Below are positions 48,949-58,390 of a stretch of 64,000 nucleotides of DNA, piece by piece. Origin of the DNA: Acutalibacter muris (GTDB taxonomy: Bacteria; Bacillota; Clostridia; Oscillospirales; Acutalibacteraceae). A program made the position numbers and the translations under genes. Position 1 is the stretch's first letter. Every line of letters begins with the position of its first letter. A model generated the notes under the pieces. It was not told the DNA's origin. It made no database searches and saw only the letters and a list, made by a program, of their open reading frames with translations. The DNA lies in the NCBI RefSeq assembly GCF_002201475.1, contig NZ_CP021422.1, forward strand, positions 1,116,001 through 1,180,000, given 5' to 3'.

Positions 48949-50952
48949 ATGCTCGACTGGATTTTCGAGGGCATTGTAAAATGGGCCGCTGGGGTTGCGT
49001 CCGAGCTCATGGACACCGTTTCGGGCTTGTTCCTGGACGCGCTGGGCACGGACATGACCGCAATGGAAGAATATTTTCCATTCGTAACAAAAGCGTTCAC
49101 GGTCATGCAGTATTGTTCCTGGGCTATCCTGTTCCTTATCACGGTTTGGCAGCTATTCCGGGTGTTCGGTGGGCCCATCACTGAGGTGGAGAACCCGCTG
49201 ACCCTCATCGCCCGGAATGGCCTGTTTGCAGTCCTTATTGCCTACGCAAAGCCTATCTTCCTGATTACGCTGGACATCGCCCGAGCACCATACACAGCGC
49301 TGCTGGAGATTACCATGACCGGAGAGGACTTCACTTTTGCCGGGGTGGAGGAAACGCTGAGCAACGGCATAGCAAGCTTTGTGGCAATAACCTCGGTTAT
49401 CGGCCTACTTCTTATCTTAATTCTGCTGATAGCCCTGGGCTGGAACTACTTCAAGCTCCTGCTTGAAACCGTGGAGCGCTATGTGGTTGTCGGAGTGCTC
49501 TGCTACACTTCCCCGCTGGCGTTCTCAATGGGAGCGTCCAAAGCCACCTCGCCAGTATTCAAAAGCTGGTGCAGAATGGTGGGTTCTCAGCTCCTGCTGC
49601 TGACCATGAACGTCTGGTTCCTCCGGGGGTTCAGCACCTCGGTGGGGCAGTTCATCGGCAACGGTGGGGCTCTGAGCAACGGAAACGGCAGCATTTTTCT
49701 CTGGCTGTTCTGCGCGCTGGCCTTCCTCAAGACCGCTCAGCGGTTTGACAGCTATCTCGCCAGCCTTGGCCTCAACGTGGCCCAGACCGGCAGCAGTATG
49801 GGCATGGAGATGCTCATGGCGGCGCGGGTGCTGAGCGGTGTTGCAAGCAGTTCCAAGACGGCAGGCAAGACATTTTTCAACGGCGGCAGTTCTACAACGG
49901 CAACGGCGGCCGGCTCGGCAGGCGCTGGATTTGCGACCGGCTTTGCCAGCAAGTTCAAGGGCAACAGCTATGTTCGTGACGCGGTGGTGGCTGGCGGCAC
50001 TCCTCTGGGAGCAGGCGGCGGGATGGGCTTTGTGGGCCGGGCCTTCGGCGGCATGGCTGCCCGGAACGGCGCGATGCTTACTGGAGAGTCTATTTCATCG
50101 GTTGCCAGCCGACAGCCCAGTGTTTCCGGTTCAATCGGCGGCGAGATTGCCGACCGCTCTCTGGGTAACTACATTCCGCAAATGAGCGGTTACCAGTTGC
50201 AGGGTACGACCATCAGTGGCGGGCAGATCAGCACCACAGTAGTCGGCGCGGACGGAAAGTCCGCCGAAGTCGCCATGTTCAGCGCCGCACAGTATGAGGC
50301 TCCCAGTGGGCCGCACTCGGTGGTGACCGCTTCGGATGGAAGTCAGTGGTATCAGCTTGCTGCTGGGCCTGGGGCAGGTGCGTTCTTCGATGCGCCGACC
50401 TTCTCCGGCAGTGCAAGCGAGAGCGCCCAGATTGTGGCGGCCTTCCCTGGCGCTGGTGAGGGCACCATGCTCCGCACCGTGGGTGAGGGCGTCATGGAGG
50501 CAAGCACGCCGGAGGGCAATAGCCTTTGGTACAACTCAGCTTACTACGACGAGCCGGACGCGCCACATTCCATTGTTCAGTCAGCCAATGGGGTTGACTG
50601 GTATGCCATGCAGCAGAACGCCCAGGCCCCGGAGTTTGAGACCGGCGAGCCAGCTTTGGCCTACAATCAGGCCCAATTCCAGGCGTTTATGCCCGGCTTC
50701 GAGCAGAAGGTCGCCAATGTGGACGGCTCCACTCGGCAGGACGGACACTTCGAGGTCAGGCATGAAAACGGCTCCGGGACGATGTTCTTTGACACTACGC
50801 GCTACGCTGCTCCTCGTGGCGATTACAAGGTCTACGAGGATGTCAAGGGCGGGCAGTGGCACGCTATTCCCGGCGAGGCGGCCGTGGAGCGTAGGCCGGT
50901 GTACGAAAATGGCAAGCCAATATACGACGATGACAAGTTGAGAACGACATAG
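48949..50952 (+). CDS. VirB6/TrbL-like T4SS channel protein
   Basis: 667 residues. At least six hydrophobic helices fall within residues ~40-275 (for example YCSWAILFLITVWQLF, LLLILILLIALGWNYF, IFLWLFCALAFLK); the rest (~300-667) is a glycine/alanine/serine-rich soluble tail containing repeated YEAPSGPHSVVTASDGSQWYQL-like units at ~450, ~530 and ~625, each with a W-Y/W-H core. VirB6-family proteins form the inner-membrane channel. The repeated tail is unusual and may lie outside the cell. Located between the pilin-like and peptidoglycan hydrolase genes, as is usual. Confidence 0.75.
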   Translation: MLDWIFEGIVKWAAGVASELMDTVSGLFLDALGTDMTAMEEYFPFVTKAFTVMQYCSWAILFLITVWQLFRVFGGPITEVENPLTLIARNGLFAVLIAYAKPIFLITLDIARAPYTALLEITMTGEDFTFAGVEETLSNGIASFVAITSVIGLLLILILLIALGWNYFKLLLETVERYVVVGVLCYTSPLAFSMGASKATSPVFKSWCRMVGSQLLLLTMNVWFLRGFSTSVGQFIGNGGALSNGNGSIFLWLFCALAFLKTAQRFDSYLASLGLNVAQTGSSMGMEMLMAARVLSGVASSSKTAGKTFFNGGSSTTATAAGSAGAGFATGFASKFKGNSYVRDAVVAGGTPLGAGGGMGFVGRAFGGMAARNGAMLTGESISSVASRQPSVSGSIGGEIADRSLGNYIPQMSGYQLQGTTISGGQISTTVVGADGKSAEVAMFSAAQYEAPSGPHSVVTASDGSQWYQLAAGPGAGAFFDAPTFSGSASESAQIVAAFPGAGEGTMLRTVGEGVMEASTPEGNSLWYNSAYYDEPDAPHSIVQSANGVDWYAMQQNAQAPEFETGEPALAYNQAQFQAFMPGFEQKVANVDGSTRQDGHFEVRHENGSGTMFFDTTRYAAPRGDYKVYEDVKGGQWHAIPGEAAVERRPVYENGKPIYDDDKLRTT

Positions 50953-51048
50953 GTGGCGACGGTTCGTTACAAGAATCAGCCCACGCGGTATGCCGAGCCA
51001 CAGGCAAGACCTTTGACAGAAATTAAGTCACCAAGAAGAAAGAGTTAG
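50953..51048 (+). CDS. Possible 31-residue peptide ORF
   Basis: GTG immediately after the VirB6-like stop, VATVRYKNQPTRYAEP..., basic, ending PRRKS. No good ribosome binding site of its own, though coupling to the preceding stop is possible. Low support. Confidence 0.25.
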   Translation: MATVRYKNQPTRYAEPQARPLTEIKSPRRKS

Positions 51049-51077
51049 CCGGTTGGAATTTCCAGCCGGTATATTAT

Positions 51078-52859
51078 ATGAAAGGGGTGTTGCCTTTGGG
51101 CGAGCCGGTCAAACAGCAGATTGGGGACGGCCAGGACGATTTCGGGCAGGCTGTCGGTAAAATCGTGGAGGCCGCAAAACAGGTTCATTCAGCCGGACAA
51201 GCTGCACAGGCCGCCAATACCGCAATCGCCACGGCGCAAGCGTCAGGCGGCGCGGCAGCGGAGGTTGCGGCGGGTTCGGCGGCTGGGCCGTGGGGAGCGC
51301 TGTTGGCGGCGGCTTGGGCAAGCCGTCACACGCTGTTCAAGGTCCTGGTGTGTACTTGCCTGGGCTTGTTTATCATCATAATTCTTATCATATCACTACC
51401 CAGCATTGTAAGCAACGGTATTTTCGGGTTGGATGGCGTTCAGCCCGCGGACGATGCTACACTGCTGGCTACCTACAACGAGATGGCAGGCGTGGTCGAT
51501 GATGCCGTGGACGATGGGTACGACCAGGCGCTGGCTCAAGTGGAGAGTATCATTACTTCTGGCGGCTATGACTACCGGCTGTCCATGGACGCACTCAGCA
51601 ACTACGCCCACAGTTCGGCAGGATATGACGTCTGCTACATTTTGGCGGCATACTCTGCCTCCCTGGAGCAGAAAGACACCAGCAAGGCCGACCTTACTGC
51701 CAAGCTAAATGCCGTGACCGGCTCTATGTTCCCGGTCACAAAGGACGGTGAGGGAACGGTTCAGCAGGAGGTTCAAGCTACCCCGGCACCTTCCCCATCG
51801 CCTGGGGCTACACCTGCACCTGCCACCGTGAACGTCAAATATGTGAAATGCACCATCCACCAGTTTGACACATCAGTAATAGCCACGGCCTTCGGCCTGG
51901 ATTTGGACGCGCCCTACGGCGAGTTCGGCATCACCTACAGGCAGGCTATTGAGAACATGGCAAATGCCCTCAAGCGCACCATGTATGGCTCAGTAGTAGC
52001 CGGTTCATCGGTCCCGCTGACGGACGAGGAGCTGATCGCTTTTGTCAACGCTCAAAATTGTTCAGATATGCGCAAGCACATCCTGACTACCGCTTTATCC
52101 CTGGTGGGAAAAGTGCCGTACTTTTGGGGCGGCAAATCCGAGGCCGGCTGGAACGACGACTGGAACACCCCCAAGCTGGTCTGGGCGGCGGGCGACCATA
52201 CAAGCGGCACCATTCAGCCCTATGGCCTGGACTGCTCCGGGTTCACCGATTGGGTCTACAAGACGGCCCTGGGCATGGACACGCTGGGTATGCAGTGGGA
52301 GAGCTCCCATGCGGTTTCCGCCGCCGACCTGCAGCCTGGCGACCTGGGTTTTCTGGGTGGCCGGTACGATTGGACTCATGTGCTCATGTTTGCGGGTTAC
52401 GGCGAGAGCGGGCAGAGAATGTGGGTACACTCCTCCGGCGGCGAGGGCGTTATCCTTAACACACCAAGCTATGAGGCAGGGCTAAATCTTCGCCGGGTAG
52501 ATGGTGTCGATTTTGACGCGCCGGTGTCGGGTGTCGGTGGCAATGAGGGCACGCCCATCTCCACCTTGGAAGTGGATGTCACCCACTACTGCGCCTGTAC
52601 TCTTTGCTGTGGCGAGAACGCCGCCGGTATTACTGCAAGCGGTAAGCGGGTCACTGAAGGCATGGTCGCCATGTCCAGCCACTACCCCTTCGGCACGCAG
52701 ATCAAGATAAACGGCGTGATGTATACGGTAGAGGACAGGGGCGGTTCGGGTATTGAGAACGACATCCACCGGGTGGACATCTATGTACCCGACCACAATG
52801 AAGCCCTACGGTTGGGACGCTTTACCACTACGGCGCAAATTTATAGGATTGGAAGATAG
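51078..52859 (+). CDS. T4SS peptidoglycan hydrolase: NlpC/P60 plus 3D domain
   Basis: 593 residues. Small-residue-rich cytoplasmic N-terminus (~1-90), a membrane helix at ~95-118 (VLVCTCLGLFIIIILIISL), and a VirB8/lysozyme-associated helical region (~130-320). NlpC/P60 domain at ~330-470: GKVPYFWGGKS, LDCSGFTDWVYK (catalytic Cys), DWTHVLMFAGY (His), WVHSSGG. A 3D-type domain at ~500-590 contains ITASGKRVTEG, VEDRGG and IHRVDIYVPD (the three conserved Asp). It should cut the cell wall for the mating channel. GAAAGGGGTG lies upstream. Confidence 0.85.
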   Translation: MKGVLPLGEPVKQQIGDGQDDFGQAVGKIVEAAKQVHSAGQAAQAANTAIATAQASGGAAAEVAAGSAAGPWGALLAAAWASRHTLFKVLVCTCLGLFIIIILIISLPSIVSNGIFGLDGVQPADDATLLATYNEMAGVVDDAVDDGYDQALAQVESIITSGGYDYRLSMDALSNYAHSSAGYDVCYILAAYSASLEQKDTSKADLTAKLNAVTGSMFPVTKDGEGTVQQEVQATPAPSPSPGATPAPATVNVKYVKCTIHQFDTSVIATAFGLDLDAPYGEFGITYRQAIENMANALKRTMYGSVVAGSSVPLTDEELIAFVNAQNCSDMRKHILTTALSLVGKVPYFWGGKSEAGWNDDWNTPKLVWAAGDHTSGTIQPYGLDCSGFTDWVYKTALGMDTLGMQWESSHAVSAADLQPGDLGFLGGRYDWTHVLMFAGYGESGQRMWVHSSGGEGVILNTPSYEAGLNLRRVDGVDFDAPVSGVGGNEGTPISTLEVDVTHYCACTLCCGENAAGITASGKRVTEGMVAMSSHYPFGTQIKINGVMYTVEDRGGSGIENDIHRVDIYVPDHNEALRLGRFTTTAQIYRIGR

Positions 52860-52861
52860 CT

Positions 52862-53302
52862 ATGGACGAAAAACCTTACAATAACGTGTTCGCCATCCCG
52901 GCGAACTACACCGATTCCGGCAAGATACTGGGCGGCATGCTGGAACTGAGAAACGCCGTGGAGGCTGGGTTCCTGCTTATTTTGGCAGGCTATCCGGAGT
53001 TAATGTGGCTCCCGGTCACAGGCACCATAAAAATCGTCATCATGACCGTGACCCTGCTCCCCCTGGGAGTGCTTGCGGTCATGGGCATCGACGGCGATTC
53101 CCTGTTCCAGTACCTGGGCCATGTCATAAAGTTCGCCGGGAGCAGAAGAAAAATTCACATGAAAAGGGTGGGTTATCATGACCCAAAGAAAGCGAGAAAA
53201 GCAAAGAAAGCTCACCGCGCAGGGGTTCCTGCCGGTAAGGAAAATCGAGCACGGCGTGGTAGAAACCGTGGACGGGCGCTACCTGAAGATACTGGAGATT
53301 GA
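52862..53302 (+). CDS. PrgI/VirB3-like T4SS membrane protein
   Basis: 146 residues. N-terminal NVFAIPANYTDSGKILGGML, two membrane helices (~33-50 and ~54-75), GDSLFQYLGHVIKFAGSRRK as in PrgI-family proteins, and a very basic tail (~105-146). It lies between the hydrolase and VirB4 genes, the standard PrgI position, and overlaps VirB4 by 125 bp, so the basic tail is encoded over the VirB4 start. Confidence 0.8.
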   Translation: MDEKPYNNVFAIPANYTDSGKILGGMLELRNAVEAGFLLILAGYPELMWLPVTGTIKIVIMTVTLLPLGVLAVMGIDGDSLFQYLGHVIKFAGSRRKIHMKRVGYHDPKKARKAKKAHRAGVPAGKENRARRGRNRGRALPEDTGD

Positions 53303-55685
53303 GCCTATCAACTTTATGCTCCGCTCGGACGAGGAGCAATTCAACATCATCTCCACCTTTGCGAGTTGGCTGAAAATTTCACCCATGCGGCTGCAGTTCA
53401 AGAGTATCACTCGCAAGGCAGACTCGGATAAGCACGTCGCTATGGTTCGGAAAGAACTGGAGCATGAGGAGAACGACCAATGCAAGTCCCTTGGGGAAGG
53501 TTATATCCGGCCCATTAAGGATGTGGGCAGCCGGGAGGCTCTGACCCGGCGCTTCTTCCTGATTTTCCAGTATGAGGAACTGCGCCGGGGCGATTCGGAG
53601 GATGTTGGGCAGGTCTACAGTGCCCTGCAGACCGCCGAGCAGAACGCCCGGGCATACTTTTTGCAGTGCGGCAACTCCATCGTCCAGCCCGCCGACCCGG
53701 ACGAGGCCGCGGCGGAAATCTTGTATATGTTCTTCAACCGGCAATCCTGTGTGGACGAGCCGTTCAGTTCCCGGGTGAACCGTGTGGTGCTGGACACCAT
53801 GGCGGCGCGGGGCAAGGTGATTGGAATTGACCCGGTGCCCAAAATCAACATAGCGCACTTTTTGGCCCCCCGCGGCATCGATCTGACCCACTTCAACTAT
53901 ACCGTCATGGACGGACTGTATTACGCCTTCCTATATATAAGAGGTAACGGCTACCCTGGCATGGTACGGGCCGGATGGATGTCCTCGCTCATAAATGCCG
54001 GCGAGGGTATCGACGTGGACGTGCATCTTCACCGGGAGAACCGGAGCCGCACCATCGACAAGGTTGCCCAAAGAATTCGGCTCAACCGCACGAAACTGCG
54101 GAGTATGCAGGACACCAGTACGGATTACGAGGAGCTGACGAACTCCATCCAGGCCGGGTATTTCATCAAGCAGGGTATCGCCAACAACAACGAAGATCTC
54201 TTTTATATGTCCGTATTCATCACGGTTTCAGCGCGGACATATGAGGAGCTTGTCTGGCGCAAGCAGCAGATGGTAGATATGTTGAAATCTATGGATATGC
54301 AAGTCAGTGACTGTAGATTTCAGCAGGAGGCCGCTCTAAACTCTGCCATGCCGTTCCTCAAGCTGGACAGCTCGCTGGAGCGCAAATCCCAGAGAAATGT
54401 GCTCACCAGCGGTGCTGCCTCTACTTATATGTTCACCAGTTTCGAGATGTCCGATGACACTGGCGTGCTGCTGGGCGTCAACCGGCATAACAACTCGCTG
54501 TGCATCGTTGACCTGTTCGATACCCGCAAAAACAAGAACGCCAACCTGAACCTCCTGGGCACCAGCGGTGCGGGTAAGACCTTTACCTTGCAGTTGCTGG
54601 CCCTCAGAATGAGGATGCGCGGGATTCAGTGTTACATCCTGGCCCCCATCAAGGGCCACGAGTTCCGGCGGGCCTGCAACCGCATTGGTGGGCAGTACAT
54701 CAAAATTGCGCCCGGTTCTCCCCACTGTATCAACGTCATGGAGATTCGGCACACCGTTTCGCCGGAGATGGAGCTGATAGACGGCGACTCCGGCGAGGAG
54801 GATTCCATGCTGGCCCGTAAAATTCAGCAGCTCATGATTTTCTTCTCGCTACTGATTCCAGATATGAGCAACGAGGAGGAGCAAATGCTTGACGAGGCGC
54901 TTATCAAGACCTACGCAGACTTCGGTATTACCCACGATAACGATTCGCTGTACTTGGATTCCCGTGCCGCCCCGCCCCAGATGAAGAAAATGCCCATTCT
55001 GGGCGACCTGCATAAGAATCTGCTGGAGAATCCCCTGACCAAGAGGGTTGCCATCATTGTCAGCCGGTTTGTGACCGGCTCTGCTCAGAGCATTAACCAG
55101 CAGACCAATGTGGACTTGAGCAACAAGTACATCGTTCTCGACCTCTCGGAGCTCAAGGGCAAGCTGCTGCCGGTGGGCATGATGATTGCCCTGGACTATG
55201 TCTGGGACAACGTGAAGGCTGACCGCACCAAGAAGAAAGCCATCATGATTGATGAGATATGGCAGTTGGTGGGAGCGTCCTCCAACAAGCAGGCCGCTGA
55301 TTTCTGCCTGACCATCTTCAAGACGATACGAGGATTCGGCGGCGCGGCTATTTCTGCCACCCAAGACCTCTCGGACTTTTTCGGCTTAGAGGACGGTAAG
55401 TATGGACGGGCCATCATCAACAACTCCAAGAACAAGATCATTCTGAATCTGGAGCCGGACGAGGCACGATATGTCCAGGAGGTGCTGAAGCTCACCAAGA
55501 CCGAGACCCGCTCCATTACCCGGTTCGAGAGGGGAGAGGCGCTGGTCTATTCCAACAATAACAAGGTACCGGTGGTGATAAAGGCTTCCCGCGAGGAGCA
55601 GGAGATGATCACCACCGACCGGGCGGAACTGGAGGCGATATTGAGGGAGAAACAGCGAAATGCGCATAATTCCGGGAATGAGTAA
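53178..55685 (+). CDS. virB4: VirB4/TraE-like T4SS ATPase
   Basis: 835 residues. The N-terminal domain (~1-430) includes PVRKIEHGVVETVDGRYLKILEIEPINF; Walker A GTSGAGKT at 461-468; Walker B KKAIMIDEIWQLVG at ~690; then a conserved ISATQDLSDFF and IILNLEPDEARY. Full family length. It powers assembly and substrate passage in the conjugation channel. Start ATG 53178 lies within the PrgI-like gene, behind AAAAGGGTGGG. Confidence 0.93.
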   Translation: MTQRKREKQRKLTAQGFLPVRKIEHGVVETVDGRYLKILEIEPINFMLRSDEEQFNIISTFASWLKISPMRLQFKSITRKADSDKHVAMVRKELEHEENDQCKSLGEGYIRPIKDVGSREALTRRFFLIFQYEELRRGDSEDVGQVYSALQTAEQNARAYFLQCGNSIVQPADPDEAAAEILYMFFNRQSCVDEPFSSRVNRVVLDTMAARGKVIGIDPVPKINIAHFLAPRGIDLTHFNYTVMDGLYYAFLYIRGNGYPGMVRAGWMSSLINAGEGIDVDVHLHRENRSRTIDKVAQRIRLNRTKLRSMQDTSTDYEELTNSIQAGYFIKQGIANNNEDLFYMSVFITVSARTYEELVWRKQQMVDMLKSMDMQVSDCRFQQEAALNSAMPFLKLDSSLERKSQRNVLTSGAASTYMFTSFEMSDDTGVLLGVNRHNNSLCIVDLFDTRKNKNANLNLLGTSGAGKTFTLQLLALRMRMRGIQCYILAPIKGHEFRRACNRIGGQYIKIAPGSPHCINVMEIRHTVSPEMELIDGDSGEEDSMLARKIQQLMIFFSLLIPDMSNEEEQMLDEALIKTYADFGITHDNDSLYLDSRAAPPQMKKMPILGDLHKNLLENPLTKRVAIIVSRFVTGSAQSINQQTNVDLSNKYIVLDLSELKGKLLPVGMMIALDYVWDNVKADRTKKKAIMIDEIWQLVGASSNKQAADFCLTIFKTIRGFGGAAISATQDLSDFFGLEDGKYGRAIINNSKNKIILNLEPDEARYVQEVLKLTKTETRSITRFERGEALVYSNNNKVPVVIKASREEQEMITTDRAELEAILREKQRNAHNSGNE

Positions 55686-55858
55686 TGCGTTTTGCGCATT
55701 TCTAAGAAAATGAGTATTGACGCTGGAAATGCGTATAATCAGCTCAAAAAGGTCTTTTTTACGCTCAAAAAGGCTGTTTTGGGGTATAAAACCGTGAAAA
55801 ATCAAGCTAAATACGCATTTTAGGCCAAATGAGTATAAGTTATAAAATACGTATAATC
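55661..55858 (+). promoter_or_regulatory. Cluster of AATGCGTATAAT-like motifs
   Basis: Related motifs recur at ~55661 (AATGCGCATAAT), 55685 (AATGCGTTTTGCGCATT, palindromic), 55726 (AATGCGTATAAT), 55811 (TACGCATTTT) and 55848 (ATACGTATAAT). CTCAAAAAGG occurs twice (~55743, 55773). It may be an operator cluster with internal promoter between virB4 and the accessory genes. Confidence 0.4.
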
Positions 55859-55873
55859 GAGGAGGTGATGCCC

Positions 55874-56407
55874 ATGCTGCTTGCCGACGAGCAGTATGTG
55901 GTACAATGGCTGAGCCAATATGGGGCCCTGCCCCGGTCGCAGTTGCTCAGAATGTTAAGGAAACCGCCGGGCACGGCTGAAAAAATACTGAAGAACCTGC
56001 GCCGCCGGGGGCAGATAGAAGATATCTCCGGCGGGTACTATGTGGGGCTTGACCTCATGTGCAAGCCTGACCAGCGGACGATTTTGGCGGTGTGGGTGCT
56101 GCTGAAATTTTTTGACCAGGTGGGGCCGCTTGATCACTATCCTGCGGTATACCCGTCACAATTATTCTTCCTCAAGGAGGACACCGGCTATGAAATCGTG
56201 GTGCTGTACGAAGGCGAGCAGAGTCAATTACGGCTTTTGCAGCCTCAGGAAGACTTGAAGTACATCGTCGTCCTGCCCCACATATCCATGGCAGAGGGTT
56301 TGCGGCTCCCCAGAGCGCCATGCCTGTTCGCAACGGTGGAGTTTCAAGGCAATGAAGAACCAGAAGTAAAATTTTACACGGAGGTACATAATGAGCATAT
56401 TTCTTGA
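55874..56407 (+). CDS. DUF5697-like conjugation-associated protein
   Basis: 177 residues from ATG 55874, chosen over 55829 and 55868 because AGGAGGT sits seven bases upstream. The N-terminal winged helix (YVVQWLSQYGALPRSQLLRMLRKPPGTAEKILKNLRRRGQI) recalls DUF5697-type proteins of Clostridia mobile elements; the rest is alpha/beta (YEIVVLYEGEQSQLRLLQ, KYIVVLPHI). It overlaps the next gene by 17 bp. Likely a transcription-linked or DNA-binding accessory. Confidence 0.5.
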   Translation: MLLADEQYVVQWLSQYGALPRSQLLRMLRKPPGTAEKILKNLRRRGQIEDISGGYYVGLDLMCKPDQRTILAVWVLLKFFDQVGPLDHYPAVYPSQLFFLKEDTGYEIVVLYEGEQSQLRLLQPQEDLKYIVVLPHISMAEGLRLPRAPCLFATVEFQGNEEPEVKFYTEVHNEHIS

Positions 56408-57074
56408 GGTGCTTGGACAAGCAGAGTCCAAGCTGAAACAGATGGCCCAGCAGATGGAGAACATCCGCTGGATGGCCGAAAATGGCAGGTATGACGCGGC
56501 TTTGGAGAACGCCTTGCGGCTGGAGTACAACTCTGAGCGGCTGACGCTTCTGACCCGGGCGCTGCCGGGGTATACCGGGAACCCGCTCGCAAAGGCGCAC
56601 GTTGAGAAGGCTATAAGGGAGGCTGTCCCGGTGGAGGTTGGGTACACGGAGCAGGGCTGGTTTTCCTTGAGGCTTCCGCTTTTGCTGCCCAAAAAGGAAA
56701 AAGGTTCCACAGAGTTTATCCGCGGGTTCTTGTACCCGGCTATGGGGAAGTTCTTCCAGGGGAAAGACCCGGTGCGCTACCCCGACTGCGTGATGATTTT
56801 CCGACATGTCTATAGCCGGGACAGGCCCGAGCGGGAACGGCGGGATCACGACAACATCGAGGTCAACATCGTTGCGGATATTGCTGCCCTGTACACTCTG
56901 CCTGACGACAAGCCCGATGTGTGCAATCACTACTATTGCAGCGCCGCTGCGGAGCAGGAGCGCACAGAAGTCTATGTTGTTCCCAAGGCGGATTTCCGAA
57001 AGTGGCTCGACGTCGAAAAAGCGATGCCGGATGAGGGAGTAAAACTGCTCCCGGAACTGCCGGTTTCGGGCTGA
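56391..57074 (+). CDS. Conjugation-operon protein of unknown function (DUF6100-like)
   Basis: 227 residues. A coiled-coil N-terminus (~10-60), a middle alpha/beta region, and RDHDNIEVNIVADIAALYTLPDD at ~150-172, a pattern resembling DUF6100-type proteins and, more loosely, the D-x-D-N core of RusA resolvases. ACGGAGG precedes the ATG, inside the end of the upstream gene. I cannot assign a function. Confidence 0.45.
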   Translation: MSIFLEVLGQAESKLKQMAQQMENIRWMAENGRYDAALENALRLEYNSERLTLLTRALPGYTGNPLAKAHVEKAIREAVPVEVGYTEQGWFSLRLPLLLPKKEKGSTEFIRGFLYPAMGKFFQGKDPVRYPDCVMIFRHVYSRDRPERERRDHDNIEVNIVADIAALYTLPDDKPDVCNHYYCSAAAEQERTEVYVVPKADFRKWLDVEKAMPDEGVKLLPELPVSG

Positions 57075-57238
57075 AATCGTATGTAAAAATGGGCGATTTT
57101 TGGGGTGTCCCAAATTACATATGCCCCAAAGCGGTGAAAACTCCGCATTTTCACACCGATCAAGTGCGGGGAGCCCCAAAAAACGACCTTGAGGGTTCTT
57201 CCGACGTCGCAATTCTTTCAGAAGGAGATGGGTTCGTC

Positions 57239-58390
57239 ATGGTTACATTTCGTCCCGGCAGTCATGTGTCAAAGCTGGTGGCTCTTTTGTCCTTTGTGGG
57301 TGAATACCCGTTCTGGTCACTGGACTTATTGGGGAGTGAGCGGGTATACAAGGCCCTCATTGTCAGGCTGACCCAGCCGGAACATTTCGTCAACTCCCAG
57401 ACCGGCGCTGAGATGGATTGCCGGCTGTTCAATCTTACAGGCAAGGGAACGGCGAAATCGGTGCGGCTCTACAAGCGTGCTTTACCTATGCTGGAGTGGG
57501 TGCATCCCCGGGCCTATTCCTATTATATGAACGCGTTCTGGCAGCACCGTTTCCCCGGGGACGAGGGCCACAGGGAGCGGCACTTCCGGGTGGCGGAGAT
57601 GGCGGCGATGTTCATGAGGGCGGGCTTTGAGGTCTGCCCCTATTTGTTGCCCGAGCTGCAGAATGACCGGCGGGCAGTCATTGTGCCGGAGGAGCCGTCC
57701 TTGTACCTGAGCCGGGCGCTGAAATCTGTCGGCATGGACGACGCCAATAAGACCAAGTTCACCCGGGTCACCGGGGCGGCTTTTGCGGGCGGCAGTCCGT
57801 ATGCGGTGTATAACACAAGAAATGCCGTCATGAAGTGGCAGGGCCGGGGAGAGTTCAAGGCGCTGGCGAGCCTGACGGACATTGTCCGGCTCAATGTGGG
57901 AACAGAGAAAACGGAGGCCGCGATTCTGTTGGGGAAATCCCCGAAGGTGGCTTTGGAGACCGTGCTGGACACTCCCCACCCTCATCGGAGGGACTTGCGG
58001 TTCGATGCGGTTTTCCCGTGCGTGCATTTTGTTCCCATGGATGGGGACGGCATCAGGCAATTAAAGATTATGGCAGTTCCCAACTGGAAAGAGCGTATAC
58101 TTGACGCCCTGTTTCTCCCTGAGACCCGCTCTTATGGGATAGGCCGCTTCGAGTACGATGCCTGTGTGGAAGGCGGCTATGTGTTCTCCCATCTGGACAG
58201 CGACCTTAACCGGCTCATTCGGTTCAAAGAGGCCATCGAGCATATGCCCGGTCCCTTTGAGGTGCTGTGTTTTCCACATCAGGTGGAGTTTTTGCGGGAG
58301 TATTTAGAGGGCCGGGCAGTCATAAAGACCATAGGATTGGAGGCGATAGAGCAAGCGTTTGAAATCAAGGAGAGTGATACTTTTGAATAA
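57239..58390 (+). CDS. Replication-relaxation-like conjugation protein
   Basis: 383 residues from ATG 57239 (AGAAGGAGATGGG upstream); an in-frame ATG at 57089 lacks a ribosome binding site. An N-terminal winged-helix-like region (HVSKLVALLSFVGEYPFWSLDLLGS) is followed by KSVRLYKRALPMLEWVHPRAYSYYM, and a later alpha/beta part (GYVFSHLDSDLNRLIRFKEAI) recalling a degenerate nuclease fold, together suggesting the Replic_Relax family. Overlaps the VirD4 gene by 8 bp. Such genes often neighbour coupling proteins. Confidence 0.45.
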   Translation: MVTFRPGSHVSKLVALLSFVGEYPFWSLDLLGSERVYKALIVRLTQPEHFVNSQTGAEMDCRLFNLTGKGTAKSVRLYKRALPMLEWVHPRAYSYYMNAFWQHRFPGDEGHRERHFRVAEMAAMFMRAGFEVCPYLLPELQNDRRAVIVPEEPSLYLSRALKSVGMDDANKTKFTRVTGAAFAGGSPYAVYNTRNAVMKWQGRGEFKALASLTDIVRLNVGTEKTEAAILLGKSPKVALETVLDTPHPHRRDLRFDAVFPCVHFVPMDGDGIRQLKIMAVPNWKERILDALFLPETRSYGIGRFEYDACVEGGYVFSHLDSDLNRLIRFKEAIEHMPGPFEVLCFPHQVEFLREYLEGRAVIKTIGLEAIEQAFEIKESDTFE

